DNA from: Terebella lapidaria
Lineage: Eukaryota > Annelida > Polychaeta > Terebellida > Terebellidae
Length of the DNA stretch: 64,000 nucleotides
NCBI GenBank assembly: GCA_949152475.1
Contig: OX424563.1
Coordinates: 17,891,001-17,955,000, forward strand
Reading direction: 5' to 3'
Positions within the stretch are counted from its first letter, which is position 1. Every line of letters begins with the position of its first letter. Below the pieces are notes generated by a model. It was not told the origin of the DNA, searched no databases, and was given only the letters and a program-made list of their open reading frames with translations. The position numbers and the translations under genes were made by a program. Of this stretch, positions 12,530 to 26,085 are shown piece by piece.

Positions 12530-13745
12530 ACATTTTTCCAAATATCTCACTTAATATTGAGATTAGAGATTATGAATCAATTGTGGACATATAGGAAATT
12601 ATATATACTGAATATTTTCATGATCTTGATTTGACCTTTGACCTCATTTTCAAGGTCACAGGACAAAATGGCTAATATCTCGTTTATTTTCGACTTTACA
12701 GCTTAGGAATCAATTGTAAACATATAGGAAATGATATATTCTGAATATTGTCGTGACCTTGAATTGACCTTTGGCTTAATTTTCAAGGTCAAATCACAAA
12801 ATGGCTAATATAACGCTTATTATCGATTTTACAGCTTAGGAATCAATTGTAAACATATAGGATATGATATATTCTGAATATTGTCATGACCTTGAATTTG
12901 ACCTTTGACCTACATTTCAACGTCACAGGACAAAATGACTAATATCTCGCTTATTATTGACTTTACAGCTTAGGAATCACTTGTGAACATATAAAAAATG
13001 ATATATGGTAAATATTGCCATGCCTCATTTTCAAGGTCAAAGGACAAAACGGCTGATATCTTGCTTCTCTATTGACTTTATAGCTCGGGAACCAATTGTG
13101 GACATATAGAAAATGATAGACACTGAATATTGTGATGACCCTGAATATGACCTTGACCTTATTATCAAGGTCAGAGCACAAAATAGCTAACATATCGCTG
13201 ATTATAGATTTTACAGCTCAGGAATCAATTATGAACATATAGGAAGTCATATATACAGATTATTCTGGTGGTCTTGAATTTGACCTTGACCTCATTTTCA
13301 AGGTCAGAGCACAAAATAGCTATGTCTCACTTATTATCGACTTTACAGCTTATGAATCAGTTGAGAACATATTGAAAATGATATATGCTGAATATTTTGG
13401 TGACCTTGAATTTGACCTTTGACCTCATGTTCAAATTCAGAGAACAAAAAGGCTAATATCTCGTGTATTATCGACTTTACAGCTTATGAATCAATTGCGA
13501 ACACAGAGGAAATGATATATGCTGAATATTCTCATGACCTTGAACTTGACCTTTAATCTCATTTTCAAGGTCAGATCACAAAATGGCTGATACTATTATC
13601 TCACTTATTATCAACTTGACAGTTTAGGAACCAATTGTGGACATACTAGAAATGAAAATGATATATGCAGAAATATTCTCGTGTCCTTGAATTGACCTAT
13701 GACCTTATTTTCAAGGTCATGTGACAAAAGGCTAATATCTAAAAT
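12530..13745. repeat. 133-bp satellite, nine copies, rich in nuclear-receptor-type half sites
   Basis: The anchor 'aaaatggct(a/g)a' and its variants start at 12665, 12798, 12932, 13047, 13180, 13313, 13445, 13580 and 13725, giving spacings of 133, 134, 115, 133, 133, 132, 135 and 145 bp. Each unit carries 'ttacagctta(g/t)gaatcaatt', 'gaacatataggaaatgatat', 'tgaatatt', then TGACCTTGA..TTGACCT and TCAAGGTCA. Exact TCAAGGTCA occurs at 12650, 12783, 13031, 13165, 13299, 13565 and 13711. Exact TGACCTTTGACCT (reverse complement AGGTCAAAGGTCA) occurs at 12632, 12899 and 13413. No open frame runs through the array. Confidence 0.9.
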
Positions 13746-13749
13746 ATAT

Positions 13750-16700
13750 ATGGTCGGTAACCTTTCTTAGCCTTTGGGCTAATTTTTATATATTCGTATG
13801 ATTGGAAACAGTCAATCAATCACCGACTCGACAGAGTGGTTGACTGGCCTTCAAATACAGAGAAATTGCATTTTGAGCTCCACAATCGTCGACAGTCCAG
13901 AGAGGTTCTGGGTGTAAGACGTCTGTTTATATCTGTGTACGGTGTCTTCATTTGCATCACTACCTGTCCAAGTGCAATAGTATTTGATTTTCTGGAACAT
14001 TGCAATTCTGGAAACTGTGCAATTCCCTAAAAATGACGTGTTGTCTAATCCACCATTAACCAGAATTCTGTTGAGAGTGAAAGCATCTAGTGATGATAAT
14101 GTGTGGTAATTCGATATATCTTCATCATGTTCATAAGTATGGCTGATTACCCAACATCAACCACTAGCATCGTACAGCATGCGTAATTATTTCTGACACT
14201 CTGCTGCTAACGAACATCAGGATGTAAAATGTTGCATTTTGCTTGCTTTCGCTGTGATCATGGCTGTAACATTGACTTATTTTTCATGACAGTAGGGAAG
14301 TTTTTGAGAGTTTTTGAGAGTGTATTATGGATAAGCATTTTGGAATCCGTGATCTGGAATGAAAGCTAATATGGTTATTGTGATGTGTGTCTCTTCTAAT
14401 GAAAGCACAAAAAACTATTTTGAGAGATCGGATGTGTCTCTAAATCAGACCATCAGTTATGCCATAATATATATCGCATTGTAGAGCGTAGTGACCAATA
14501 ACAAGCCATTAATATGTCTCACCAGTGCATTCCTATCTTATTCAATGTAATTTGGCGAGTGGCATAAATATCCATATTGCATTGTTGTTTTTACTGCACT
14601 GGCCAGAACTCATTGCTATGACTTCACGCATTTTGTGCTTCAAAACATTATTGTAGACATATAATAAACCAAATACTACATTATACTGGAATGTATTTCT
14701 CACTGCGTCCTTCCGTGGAGCGCTCGTAAACTCGTGCTCCGTGAAAGGACCCGTGCGAGATAAATCCCAGTACAATGCAGTATTTGGTTAGTACTATAAT
14801 ACCACTTAGGATACTAACCCTAATACCCGAGAACATGGATTTAAAGAGGACCCTTCAACTGAAGGCAACATTCCTATGTTTATGCAAATAACACAGCAAT
14901 AACAACATGCGTTTCATATCACTTGTGAACACGCCAATATTGTAGCCATGTCAATTTCATGTCGAGATTTCATAGGCTCATCAAATGAAGCAAACCATGT
15001 TATTTACACACATAATACGAATGTGACACGAACAAAAACACACGTAATTTAGCGTGAATAATACCACAATACTAAGTGATGCAATATGATTTGTTGGGTA
15101 ACATGATTACATTCTCTTTAACACCAAGAAAACGGTGTTACTCAACTAAAAGCAATTCAATGGAAGATTTATATTTGCCTCATTTGGCATGTTTCGGTAG
15201 CTGCAGTCCATATTTCTGATGTACTGCAGTCCATATTTCTGATGTACCTGAAGGAAAGAACAACGGCAGCGGGGGGCATCATCAAACTTCGAACTGTTCT
15301 TTGTTAATGTAGCCATCATTGCTAAGACAATCCAACTATCCATAGTAGCCACCATTGCTGAAGACAGTACATCTATCCATAACGCAAGGGAGAAAGCCCA
15401 AATTACACTTGCGCATTTTATTACACGTGGCCGTTTGTTTGGTCAATAAAAAAAACTAGATTGGTTATTTGAATGACGATGTAAATTATTCTCCCCATGA
15501 TAATAGACGAATCTTCAGCAAAACATTTCTTTATATTCATTCATACCATAACAGGAAAAAGGTCTCAGGTTTCCCATCTTACCGTTACATTGTGCCATTA
15601 AACTCTTTGCAATATCAAGATTACGTAATCACATGTTTAGCTTCGATGTTGCAAAGAATCAAAATTCCTCATTTTAACTTGTCTATCTTCACCATGGGGT
15701 ATTGCAGCGCACTATCGGGGTGAACTGCGCGACAATTGACATGCTCCGCTATATGGTGTGGTATACCTATAACACAATGGAACCTTCCATAGATGTTATG
15801 AGCAAAAGAAATGAATTTTAGTTGTGGTTTTGTATGTAAATCATGTAAAGTGCAACAAGAGAAGTTGAAGAAGTAAGTTTTTGATAAAACTAACGTGACA
15901 TGAATAGAAAAGTTTTGTCCATTTTTATGTACATTATTCACATAGAACATGATAGGAATGTTGAATGGAATTCATGAATGCTGCATGAAATGAACAGAAT
16001 GAATGAGATCAAACTGACAAAGCAATGCTGAGGATGAATTATTTATGTTATAGTCATACTTCTTCACATGCTGAAATAACAATATCGTACCAACAATTGG
16101 CAATATCACTACGCAACAATCAGAAAACCGGTGAATTGTGGATTTAGTATTATCTGATATAACATGCGATGCAGGAAGTGTAATATACTGCACACACTAC
16201 TTAGTTGGGATAAAAAAACGTAGGATCCACCTGACACTCAAATGGTCAATATACATGTAATGTAATCCATCTGAACACGAAACTGAATTACACTATTTTC
16301 GAGTCTCAGTTTGGATATTATCAAGTCACAGAACATGTCCCATGTACATGTAGGACACAGTGAGATTGAAAATAATCATGGTAAACTGAATTTCTGTTTC
16401 GCTGCAACTCACAATGAGTGGTTTGCAAAGTGAGTAACAAGTACAGTACTTTCTGTGTATATTGTGTGCATTTATTTTCAATAAATTCTGCCCAGCTGTG
16501 ACATTATTGGTTGCGTAAACAATAATCCAGTTCATATCTAAAGCCTCGACCTTGAACACCGCTATCCAATAATGACAAGACTTGATGCAATCAAACACTG
16601 AATTATAGGTTTTGTGACCCAGTTAACAACAGCAAAATATGTCTAATGAGAAAACACATCAAGTTGTTTACAACACATTATTCATGGGGTATTTCGTACT

Positions 16701-17250
16701 GGCATGGCTCATGGGGGTGTTTGTACCGACATGGCTTCTTGCTGATTGTATAGATGGAATGTCCCAGTGCTCAATGAACAAAAATATCCTTGCGTCAAGA
16801 TGCTGTGGACTTGAAGTATCTGCGGCAATGAAGAGGTCCATGCTATCTATCAACATTACAGAGGGAATCCGGGTTGAATGAGCCCATAATGATCTCTCAA
16901 TATTCCATAATGATAGGTGCTGCAATCATTATTTGTGTAATTCATGTATACCCGGAAAATTTAGCTTTTCCATAAAGTCAGTAATTCAGTATAGCTGATT
17001 GTATCGTGACGGTTTTCAGGAAGCGTAACCTGTGAATAAATGAGATCTTAAACGACATTTCCTCAGAAAGAATAAAAAAACCCCCAAAGTATATATCTTG
17101 TTGATAAGTTAAGAAATCAGTGACTAGCCAGCTATTGAGATTTTTCAAACAGATTCAAATTATGTGGTTTCATTCCTGAAAAATGTCGTATAATCACAAA
17201 ATATATGTGCAAAAATGTTATACATCAAATGATGTAACTGTATTTCATTT
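13750..17250. repeat. Unit 3 of array, 3' part (J, D, E, F, G, H)
   Basis: Non-coding. Block J at 14060-14330 ('agtatggctg', 'cactagcat', 'ctgctaacga'; compare 27390-27490 and 34560-34640), D at 14800-15010, E at 15340-16080, F at 16130-16220, G at 16320-16600 and H at 16640-17250. E is close to 18500-19250 of unit 4 ('gcaaaacatttctttatatt' is shared exactly). A 24-bp direct duplication sits at about 15202-15247. H at 16680-16990 is the empty-site sister of the MITE-bearing copy at 19740-20700. Stretch 13750-14050 matches no block. Confidence 0.65.
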
Positions 17251-18095
17251 TGGACACTAACTCATGTAACTGCGAAAGATGGATAAACGTATCCAAGACA
17301 ATGGATGACAATGTCAAATCGGTCAATGAACATCATCCACGTCGAGCTCGATGGATTGAATGTAACAAAAAAGAATGTATGACAGAGATGGTTGATTGGA
17401 TTGCCAAACGTTGTATGTGCAAAAGTGTTGAGTCAGAATAGCATTCAAACATTCTCAAACATTCTGGAAAAAAACACACAACCATTTTATTATATCCCAT
17501 AGAATGTCGATCATATTACTCAAAGTTTTTGACAGCTTGTGAATTATCAGCAAGCTCAACATTCAAACTGTTCTTCTTTAATAATATGATTCATTCATCA
17601 TTCTTCATGAAACTCATCACCGCATTCATATGGCATCGATGGTAATTAGTTTATCAATATTACATTTTTACTTGAACAGATTCCTAATTTCATTACAGTC
17701 ACGTATTAACAGCTGTATTTTGCATTATGTTCTGACAAGGATCTGACAATTTAAATATTCACTACATCTTATCATGATTTTATAAGAGAAAAAACATAAT
17801 AATCCACAAGATTAAATTTATCGATTGGTAAAAATAAGTATCTCAACTTCGGTTGGCCTTCAGTAACAGACGACAAACACCTGAGCTACATAGATATATT
17901 ATATGAGGGACATTATGCGTTGATTTGACTTATTCCATTCAATCAAGCACTTGACTGAGCATTTTTGCTGGTCAGTTCAGCTTTTCTTCATATTATTCGT
18001 TTGGCTTGACTCGGACATTCTTTGCGGCTCGGTTTATTGGTAGTCTTGTCCTTGTGGCTGGCTTCAGAGCTCATTTGCTGTTCCGTTGGCCAAAC

Positions 18096-18335
18096 CTAAC
18101 ATCGCTTACATGTTCGTATGGTTAGCACGATGCTATTTCTCCATCGGTTTAATAAAAGTTGGCACAGATAGGGGTTGTTGACGAGCACAGGCCACATAGT
18201 ATTGTCCCCTGTGAAATTTGTTCTGTCATCTTCCACAAGATGTGTTAGATCGAGACCGGTTATATTGCTTTCTTTCATCAGCTTTCTTGGCAACAGCCGC
18301 TCCTGCTGATGAGGTCGGACATATCATCTATGGAT
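18096..18335 (-). other. Unrecognised minus-strand open frame in unit-4-specific segment
   Basis: The segment 17870-18490 has no counterpart in the other units. Its minus strand is open from about 18335 to a stop at 18096, roughly 78 codons, and the predicted peptide looks protein-like in composition (mixed charge, 'EDDRTNFTGDNTMWPVLVN', then a Cys-containing end). I do not recognise a family. There is no start codon with supporting context, so it could be a decayed exon, a transposon scrap or chance. Confidence 0.2.
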
Positions 18336-19840
18336 AAATAACAACAAATGTGAAAATCTCCCTATTTTTTTGTTGGCTGGGACTTATTTATTATGGTATA
18401 TTGTATAATCACTATATTGTCCGTGATTATTTGCATATACACGTAGAACTAACAAGGATCGTCTATAATGTAGAATATCCTTGGGACTAATAGAGTGTAC
18501 AATTGTTACAGTAGCCACCATTGCAAAAGGTACTCTATTTATCCATAAACTCAAGAGAGAAAGAAGAAATTACACGTTTTATTATCATACCCTGCTGTTA
18601 TTCATGCCAAAAAGACGCGGCAGTTTGTTCACGCAATGAACAGCCAGAATGTTCATTTGGACAATGATGTTCATCGTTTTCCCCAGAATGATAGACAGAG
18701 CTTGAGCAAAACATTTCTTTATATTCATTCATACCAGTAGAAAAAGAGTGATAGTGTATCAGGTTTTCAATCAAACCATTACAACTACATTTTGTCATTA
18801 AATTTTGCGTATTTTTCAGACAAAGACACCCGTGTTTAGCTTTGATGTTGCACAAAAAAGTTCATTTTCTGTCTATCACTAACATGAGGTGCACCACCGG
18901 GCAGTGAAATGCGAGACAATGGAATACTCCAGTGAATGGTATGCTAGACATATAACCAAGGAAGCCTTTCATGGATGCTATGGACAGAAGGAAGAAAGTC
19001 TGTTCAATATTAGTTGTAGTTTTGTTAGTATCTAAAGTACAATGTGAGAAACTAAATGAAAAATTTGATAAATAATAATAGAACAGTTTTTTTTCAATGA
19101 CTCATGCGTGATTCACATGTGACATAATAGGACTGAAAGGGTGAATGTTGCATGAAATCAACAGAATGACCAAGATCAAACTGAGGAAGAAATGCTAAAG
19201 ATGGATAAATAAAGTTATTTTCTTAGTTAGTCATCTTACACAACATGATAAAATAACAATAAATTACCAAACAAATATTTTTTCTAAAGAAAATGAAATA
19301 TAGAATAAATTCAAACTTTATACTTTTGATGTCATGTGATTTCGTTCGCGTGACAATTGTTTCCAAATAGTGTATTCCATCTTAGTATGATTGTAAGTTG
19401 ATTGAGTTGATTGAGTTGATTGATTATTATTAGATAGTATTCAGTCGCAGAATTAGACAAAACACACAATAATATATTAAATATAGCGACAGGATTGGGG
19501 TTCGGGAAAAGTTCATCATAGCAAGTATGAACTTCAGCGCCTACCAGCAACACAATGAGTATTGTGCAGAGTGAGTAATAATGCTACCCAGCTGTGACAT
19601 TATTGTTTGCTTAATTAATTCCCCAGTCTTTGTTGGAAGCTTCGACCTTGAACATAGCTACCCTACTAAGTCTTGTAGTTCCGTTTAAAAACAACAAAAT
19701 CGATCTATTGGGGAGTTACATCAAGTTATTTGGAACACAATGTTCATGGGGTTATGTTGTATTGACATGGTTTCTTGCTCGTTGTGAAGCCCGAATCCCA
19801 GTGGTCAATCACCAGAATAATATTCTTCCACCAAGACATA

Positions 19841-20476
19841 TACTCTGATTTTTCTAACTCGTTTACACCGTTTTTTGCCGATATTTTTGCGATGTTTAAT
19901 GGATTCGTATTGTAATTTGGCATACTTCACCTGGAGATCAAACGGCATTTTTCTGCAAACTTTCAGACTTCTGCTCATAGAACTGTAAGAGTTAACAATC
20001 TACTGCAATGATAAATTTTCGCTGAAATCCTGTCGTTTGCATGTCAACAAATATTGTTTTCCTTTGGCACGTGATGGGCGATTCTGTTCCAATAATTTGC
20101 ATAGGGGCGAGGGTTAGGAATCGGGACCGCCCACGCAGGTAAACTGATTCGAAATTACTCGCACGTGCAGGCACCTTGACGACAACTGACAACCCGATCC
20201 CCCTATTATGACTAATTTGAACTTGTCCATTTGGATTTCGTCATCAGTTGTCGAGAACCAAGCAATATGTCGGCGCCCATGGTTCGAGCAAATCCTCGCT
20301 TAAATAAAACTTTTGTGTTTTGGAAGAAACAGATAACGTCCCGGAAGGCAGGTTTGTGTAAATTAATTGCCGTTTGTATCACAGATATGCAATATTCAGT
20401 TAAATAGTTCGCTCGAAGTAACTTGACTGAACTGAAGGCAAAAAACGGTGTAAACGAGTTTTAAAAAATCAGAGTA
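19841..20476. mobile_element. 636-bp MITE, about 40-bp TIRs, TA target duplication
   Basis: The left end 'tactctgatttttctaact' and the right end 'tttaaaaaatcagagta' are reverse complements over about 40 bp, continuing inward through 'cgtttacaccgttttttgcc' with only one or two changes. TA dinucleotides flank both ends (19839-19840 and 20477-20478), as for Tc1/mariner-type elements. There is no transposase ORF. The sister block H at 16780-16870 runs through the same position without the insert, confirming that this is an insertion into an already duplicated unit. Confidence 0.85.
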
Positions 20477-20869
20477 TAGAGTACACTAGGAGGTAAATGT
20501 GGAATACCGATCAACATTAAGAGGGAATCCAGTATGAATGAGCCAAGTATGATATGTCAGTATTACACAAATGATAGGTGCTATAATCATTATTTGGTAT
20601 AATTCATGTACACTTCGAATAAATTTAGCTTTTAATATAATTGATTGTGTATATTAACAGTTCTTAAGAAAAGTGGGAATAACCTGTAAAAGGACTTTTC
20701 CTCAGAAATGAAATAAATAAACTGTTGAGTTATCACAGCGGTGAGCTATCTTAATATTCCAACCACATTAAGATCATCTGATTTCAGTCCTGAAAAAAGT
20801 AGTGTAATCAAGATTCATGAGCAAATTTTTATCCCTCAAGTGAAGAAACTGCATTATATTTTGGATATT

Positions 20870-23800
20870 GATTCAAGTAACTGTGGATGAGAAGAGATGT
20901 GTCCAAGACAATGAATGACACAGTTAAAATGGTCAATCGATATAACCCACATCGAGCATGAGGAATTGATTCTGATAAAAATCACTTGCACATCCATTTT
21001 ATTCTATCCCTTAGTTGTTTGTACAACTAGTGAATTATCGACATAATCGACACTCAAATTGTTTCTTCTTCAATATTATGATTGTCCATGATTCGTCATC
21101 ATAATTTTCACCGAAACCATATGTTATAGGTGGTAATTAGTTGAAAAATCTTTTGACTTGAATGGACTCCTAGTTACATCACAGTGAATGGTCGTTATAC
21201 GATGCCACATCCGTTATGAACAAATTGATTCTACACGATGTCAAAACCGGGTTTTGTTATATAAGAATTGCTTCAGAAATGAATTAAAATATTCCCTGCA
21301 AATGTTATTTTATAATTACATGCAGAACATCAGACACAGTATCTATAACATTGTCTTTGCGAACCCAGACTGATTGATGACGGCACAAATGAGATGGCGG
21401 AAATGGAGCCTTTTTACTTGATGATATACTAGTATCCTCTCGTCAAAAGCAAGTCATCATTGTTCATGGATATCCGTCAAGTTAAGAGGACGTCATTTAC
21501 ATGTCACCATTAGCGTCCCATTATACAAGGGGTTTACAATGACGAGGATTAGCTTCTGGACCAAGGATTTGCAGTAAGATTAGTTGCTCGACGGGTGATC
21601 ACATTTTGAATCAGGCCATTAACCGGGACAAGTAGAAGTGAAGCATGATCGTTTTGACATCGTCTGGTAACTGGTAACTCCTATCATGATACCCAAATGT
21701 ATTGCTGGCGCATCCAAGAATGCGGATACACTGCTCTTTCCGCATCCGTCATTCAATTTTGGGTGTTATGCTCGATCAGTCAAGCTCGATGTAGATGATA
21801 ATGCCTCAGAAGAATTTGAGGTTTGAGGGCTCTCGTATGGGAAATGGTTAGCTACCTCAGCAAGTGAATATAGAAAGAGGTTTCAGAATGGTGTAATATA
21901 CAGCTACTACACTTCCCACATAATATGAGATGACATTCAATGTGACGACCGCCACCACCGCCCCCCCCCCCCCTCTCCGCGACAAAAAAATGGAATTTCA
22001 TGGGCAAAATAGTCAAACTGACCTTCACTATAATATTTGATGTTTTTGTTCTGGAGATAATCCTTAATCTGACCGTTGACTTTGTCATGAGCAGGCGTAT
22101 GGAATTTGGATTATAGTATATGACTGCTGTTACCTATCGATACAACAGTGCGTGATTCTATAAGTATTAACGTGATAAGAATGTCCTGCCTATGTCGTGT
22201 GTCAGTAGCAGGTGCGAGGGATTAAGGAACAGGGGGGATGGTGAAGTCGAGCTTTATTTAACCCGAGTGGCGATTTCTCTACCTTTTACACTAACCGTTA
22301 AAAGCCATGCCCCATAGGAGTATGGGGTAGTTATAAGCAATCCTTTATTATTATGTTTCACAAATGCTATGTCATGGATTACTACATAACACAGAAATTT
22401 AGTTCATATTAATAAGACTCCCCATTGAAATATTCACATTGAGTTATGCTGTCCTTTCAAGAGTTTTCACAACGAAATCAGACAATATAGCAATACGCTC
22501 TCATGCGTCACTACAAAAGCGCCTAATGGGTTGTAAGATCAATCTCACAACAATAAATAAGACTTAATCTGGGCAAGTTCTTTGTGATATTATTCAGGCG
22601 AGAGCGAAATATTTCATGTATTTCTCATCGCACATTCCAGCCACCAGACCGGGACATGTCAAATACACGGGACCGTTCGCAATAAATCGATAAGACACAC
22701 AGGTGTGTTGTAATCCGTATTATCAAGCTCGTTTGGAAACTAGATCTAATGGAAAAGATGGCTTAACGGAGATGCCCCTCGTGCGACCAATGTTTGTCTT
22801 TCAGAATTTAGGGTCAACATCCTCGTGTTACAATTTGCATCTACATGAGTGGTAGTGGCACAGTATTATGGTGCAGCAAGGTAAATATTGTCCCCATCTG
22901 AAGAACCTGATGGCTTAATGGAACATATATCTCATATCAATTATCCTGATATCCCTACAATATTGCTCGCTTGTTTCAGAACCACATAATGAGCAAATTC
23001 ATGTCAACATAGTACCATGTATATTATATAAAATTAAATATGGATATAGGCCCGAAAAGAGTGTATGATGTGTCACACCATCCACCATACAGTCTACAAA
23101 TTCTGCTCCAGTCTGATTTTGACGTTCTGCAATTGATCGTAATCTATTACTGTTGACTTGAAACGAAGGCATGTACAAACCGAAGTACTGACTTGAGGAA
23201 TTAGTTATGTTCATGAGTGTACAGACGAGTGTGAACGGACATATATGCAGCTATTGCAATAGGTGAGATATTATTCGAACAACAATAATCTACTGTTGGT
23301 GGAATTATGGACACTCTCAAGTTAACTTACTGCAACAACCAGAAAAAGGAGTTTCGCAACACAAAACATAGCACATTGGTGACGGAAATATTTGTATTTA
23401 TTCAGTGGGGATTGGAACGGTGAGCCCGCTATGAGATTTGTAGGGATGAAGTCAGCTCATAGTACGTGAGGCCAACTACTCAACTATCATACTTTTTATT
23501 TATATCTTGAACAATGACAAGTTGTTTTTGTCGCAGTCTGACATTCGGCACGTGAAAGAACGTAGTTTATTCACAATAACAAAGCCACATGAGCCCACTA
23601 TTGCTCTTTATTGGGCAGGAAGTGAGGTCAGAGACCACTGTCACTTGGCAGAGTTGTCGCAGCATGTATTACAATCAGAATTCGGTCCATTAACAACCCA
23701 AAGTATAATATTGTACCATACTTCTCATGTGTCAGAAGCAGGTGTGAGGTATTTCGATCAGGCTATATTATTGAATTCCTCACGACATCTGTTAGTGTGG

Positions 23801-24360
23801 GACATATTGCCTGGTAAGATATTTGATATATTGCATGAACATATATTTCCCCATATATTGCATGGGGAAAGAAAAACGAATGCTCTATGTCAGAAATATC
23901 ATGGAAGTGTTATTTCGGAATAAACCTATATATGATTCAATATCCAATATTGGAAGAGAAATGCCAATGCAAACAGTGTTGAAGTCCATGGCACTATTTT
24001 TTTGTTACTAAATGTTTGAATATCTGCGTACCACACAAATGCAAGATCATGTGCGTACAGCAATTTTGGCTGTAGCAATACTAAAAAAATTCATTCGCAC
24101 TCTACTGAATTAGAATTGTTATCACAAAGTAATGGGAATTAGAGCAGTATCATATTTTCAGATATATCACACGGTATGAACGTTCGTTAAAATATCTTTC
24201 TGATTGTGACAATGATTCTACTCATGAGATTTTGTCTCATTCAAAAGTGCATTTAATACTGTAGTGTGAACATCAACATGTGCCACAAATGAAGTCTATT
24301 GGATAAAACGAGCTGTGAACGTATAATGTCAAAATCTGTTATCCCAGAGAATAAAAATGT
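20870..24360. repeat. Unit 5 of array
   Basis: Block A (20870-21200), M (21420-21560), B (21630-22250; 'gtgaagcatgatcgttt' is shared exactly with 1440), C (22290-22880), then a second B-like stretch (23400-23800, 'tgtgtcagaagcaggtgtgag'). A (C)n run lies at 21960-21973. From 23930 to 24360 I see nothing identifiable. No conserved coding frame. Confidence 0.6.
23507..23923 (+). other. 138-codon open frame, unrecognised, probably chance
   Basis: This is the longest open frame in the array background. The predicted peptide has no domain, signal peptide or repeat that I recognise. It overlaps block-B-like text that is non-coding in the other units ('catgtgtcagaagcaggtg' at 23727). I therefore think it is a chance ORF, but note it because of its length. 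Confidence 0.15.
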
Positions 24361-24960
24361 GTAGCGTTTTGAGGTAGTGGTGTTGGGTGTTTGGTACCGT
24401 TTGAGGGTTTTATTCTTTTATCTCGTGTGTTGCTACAGATCCCGAATTCGGGAACCACACTCTTGAAGATTTAGAGTTTATGTGATCGTATTCTTCTCTA
24501 TTTTATGGACCCCTCGTTGTGTTCTAAAAGTCCGAGAAACGGTTTGATCTAAGCAAACCGTCAAGTTCACTTCAAGAGGTGGCAGAGTAGTTATTGCCGA
24601 CCACCTACTTTGGTCCCCGAGCCTGTAAGACCCTAGACCCAGGATAATGCCTAGGCCCCGAGTCATGCAAGCCGGTTGACCTTCCCCTTTGTTTTCCAGC
24701 AGATTTACCCTGGTGGAACAAACTGGACCCGAACAATCAAATTCAGTCAAAACTAGTTTATATTTAATTCATCAAGCGTGCTACAAAGTACAAGAACAGT
24801 TTAATACAATCAGTGATTCATAAAAAAGAGTCTCAGGATCTTCCCCCGCCGTGAGAGCGATCACTCCCTGTAGTTGATGCCTGCTGATTCAGTGTAGGGG
24901 CAGGTAGGGGTCGCCCGTTATGTAAGCTACTCGCCCGCAAGCGTTGTGGGCAATACTGGG

Positions 24961-25371
24961 GTCGCCCTCAGGTCTCCTGACGATGTGGCGGGCGTGTGGT
25001 CACCCGCTGAGCAAGTGACTCGCCTGCAGACGCTGTAAGCAACCCTTAGGTCGCCCGCTGGTCTCCTGGTGCTGTTTAGGGTGTGGGATCACCCGCTGTG
25101 CAAGTGACTCGCCCGCAGACGCTGTTAACCACCCTTAGGTCGCCCTCTGGTCTCCTGACGAGGTGGCGGGCGTGTGGTCGCCCGCAGACGCGGTGGGCAA
25201 CCCTTAGGCCGCCCGCTGGTCCACTGGTGCTGTTTTGGGCGTGGGATCACCCGCTGTGCAAGTGACTTGCCCGCAGATGCTGTTAACCACCCTTAGGTCG
25301 CTCGCTGGTCTCCTGACGAGGTGGCGGGCGTGTGGTCGCCCGCTGACCAAGTGACTCGCCCGCTAAGCAAG
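24961..25371. repeat. 89-bp GC-rich minisatellite with two alternating variants
   Basis: Units start at 24961, 25050, 25139, 25208 and 25297 with the phrase 'gtcgccc(g/t)ctggtctcctg'. Spacing is 89, 89, 69 and 89 bp; the short unit lacks about 20 bp containing 'gcaagtgactcg'. Two variants alternate: A carries 'acgaggtggcgggcgtgtgg' and B carries 'gtgctgtttagggtgtggg', in the order A-B-A-B-A. The ancestral expanding unit was therefore probably the roughly 178-bp dimer. Confidence 0.85.
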
Positions 25372-25999
25372 ACACGAGTAGGCAAGTCTGCCCACCGTTA
25401 GGTTCGCCAGCCCAGGCTCCTTAGCCCCCCTCTCTCTCTTGAGATCACGTACTCGGATCACGGTCCCTGCTGTTGTGTAGGAGTGGCGTCTTCCCCGGCG
25501 TAGGGAATCCAGGGAGTTCCCTGAATCCCTGGCTGTCCCCGTCCAAACAAAGCAAAACAAAGTTCAAAGTTCAATCACTCACTCAGACATCCATCCACAC
25601 AGGCTTCGTGGCAAGTGAGCTGCGAGTTTCTTCCATCCGTCGGCAAGCATTCATCAGGATATTTCGAAGGTAAGTAGGCTTCAATTCTTGGCAAGTCCGT
25701 GACTGGACGAAGTGGCGTGATCCTGCCGGCTCATGCGTCCGTGTTCCAGTCCACGCCACTGATCTTTTCCCGTGACACTGATATTACCCCACCCGGCTAG
25801 TCGACCAGCACGTGCAAATGCTTAAAAGAGCAGCAGACTCCAAAATTAGATGAAATATTTTCCCCAAATTTCGTTACACACGCTGGAAGGAGTCTAGGTT
25901 CTGTTGGACGTGAACCCCTGGTCAGGCCCTGGCCAAAGGTCGATGTGAAGTCCACGACGTCGAGTGCCCAAACTCTCCCTTCGAGTGCCGTCACCGGCT

Positions 26000-26085
26000 T
26001 TTATAGCCCTCGCCCTTCGCCCGTCACCTCGCCCTTCAATTCGCCCTTCAACTCGCCCTTCGCCAGTCAACTCGCCCTTTGGTCC
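26000..26085. repeat. Short (TCGCCCTTC)n-type repeat
   Basis: 'tcgcccttc' plus a short variable linker occurs about six times at 26008-26080 at the right edge of the GC-rich island. No coding role is visible. Confidence 0.7.

Larger units (their letters stand above)
17250..20870. repeat. Unit 4 of array
   Basis: Non-coding. Block A (17250-17860), then a stretch of 0.6 kb unique to this unit, then E (18500-19250), F (19270-19350), G (19390-19660) and H (19700-19840, resuming 20479-20870). Blocks M, B, C and D are missing and appear to have been deleted or replaced. A short (GTTGATTGA)n run lies at 19395-19425. Block H is split by the MITE at 19841-20476. Confidence 0.65.
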
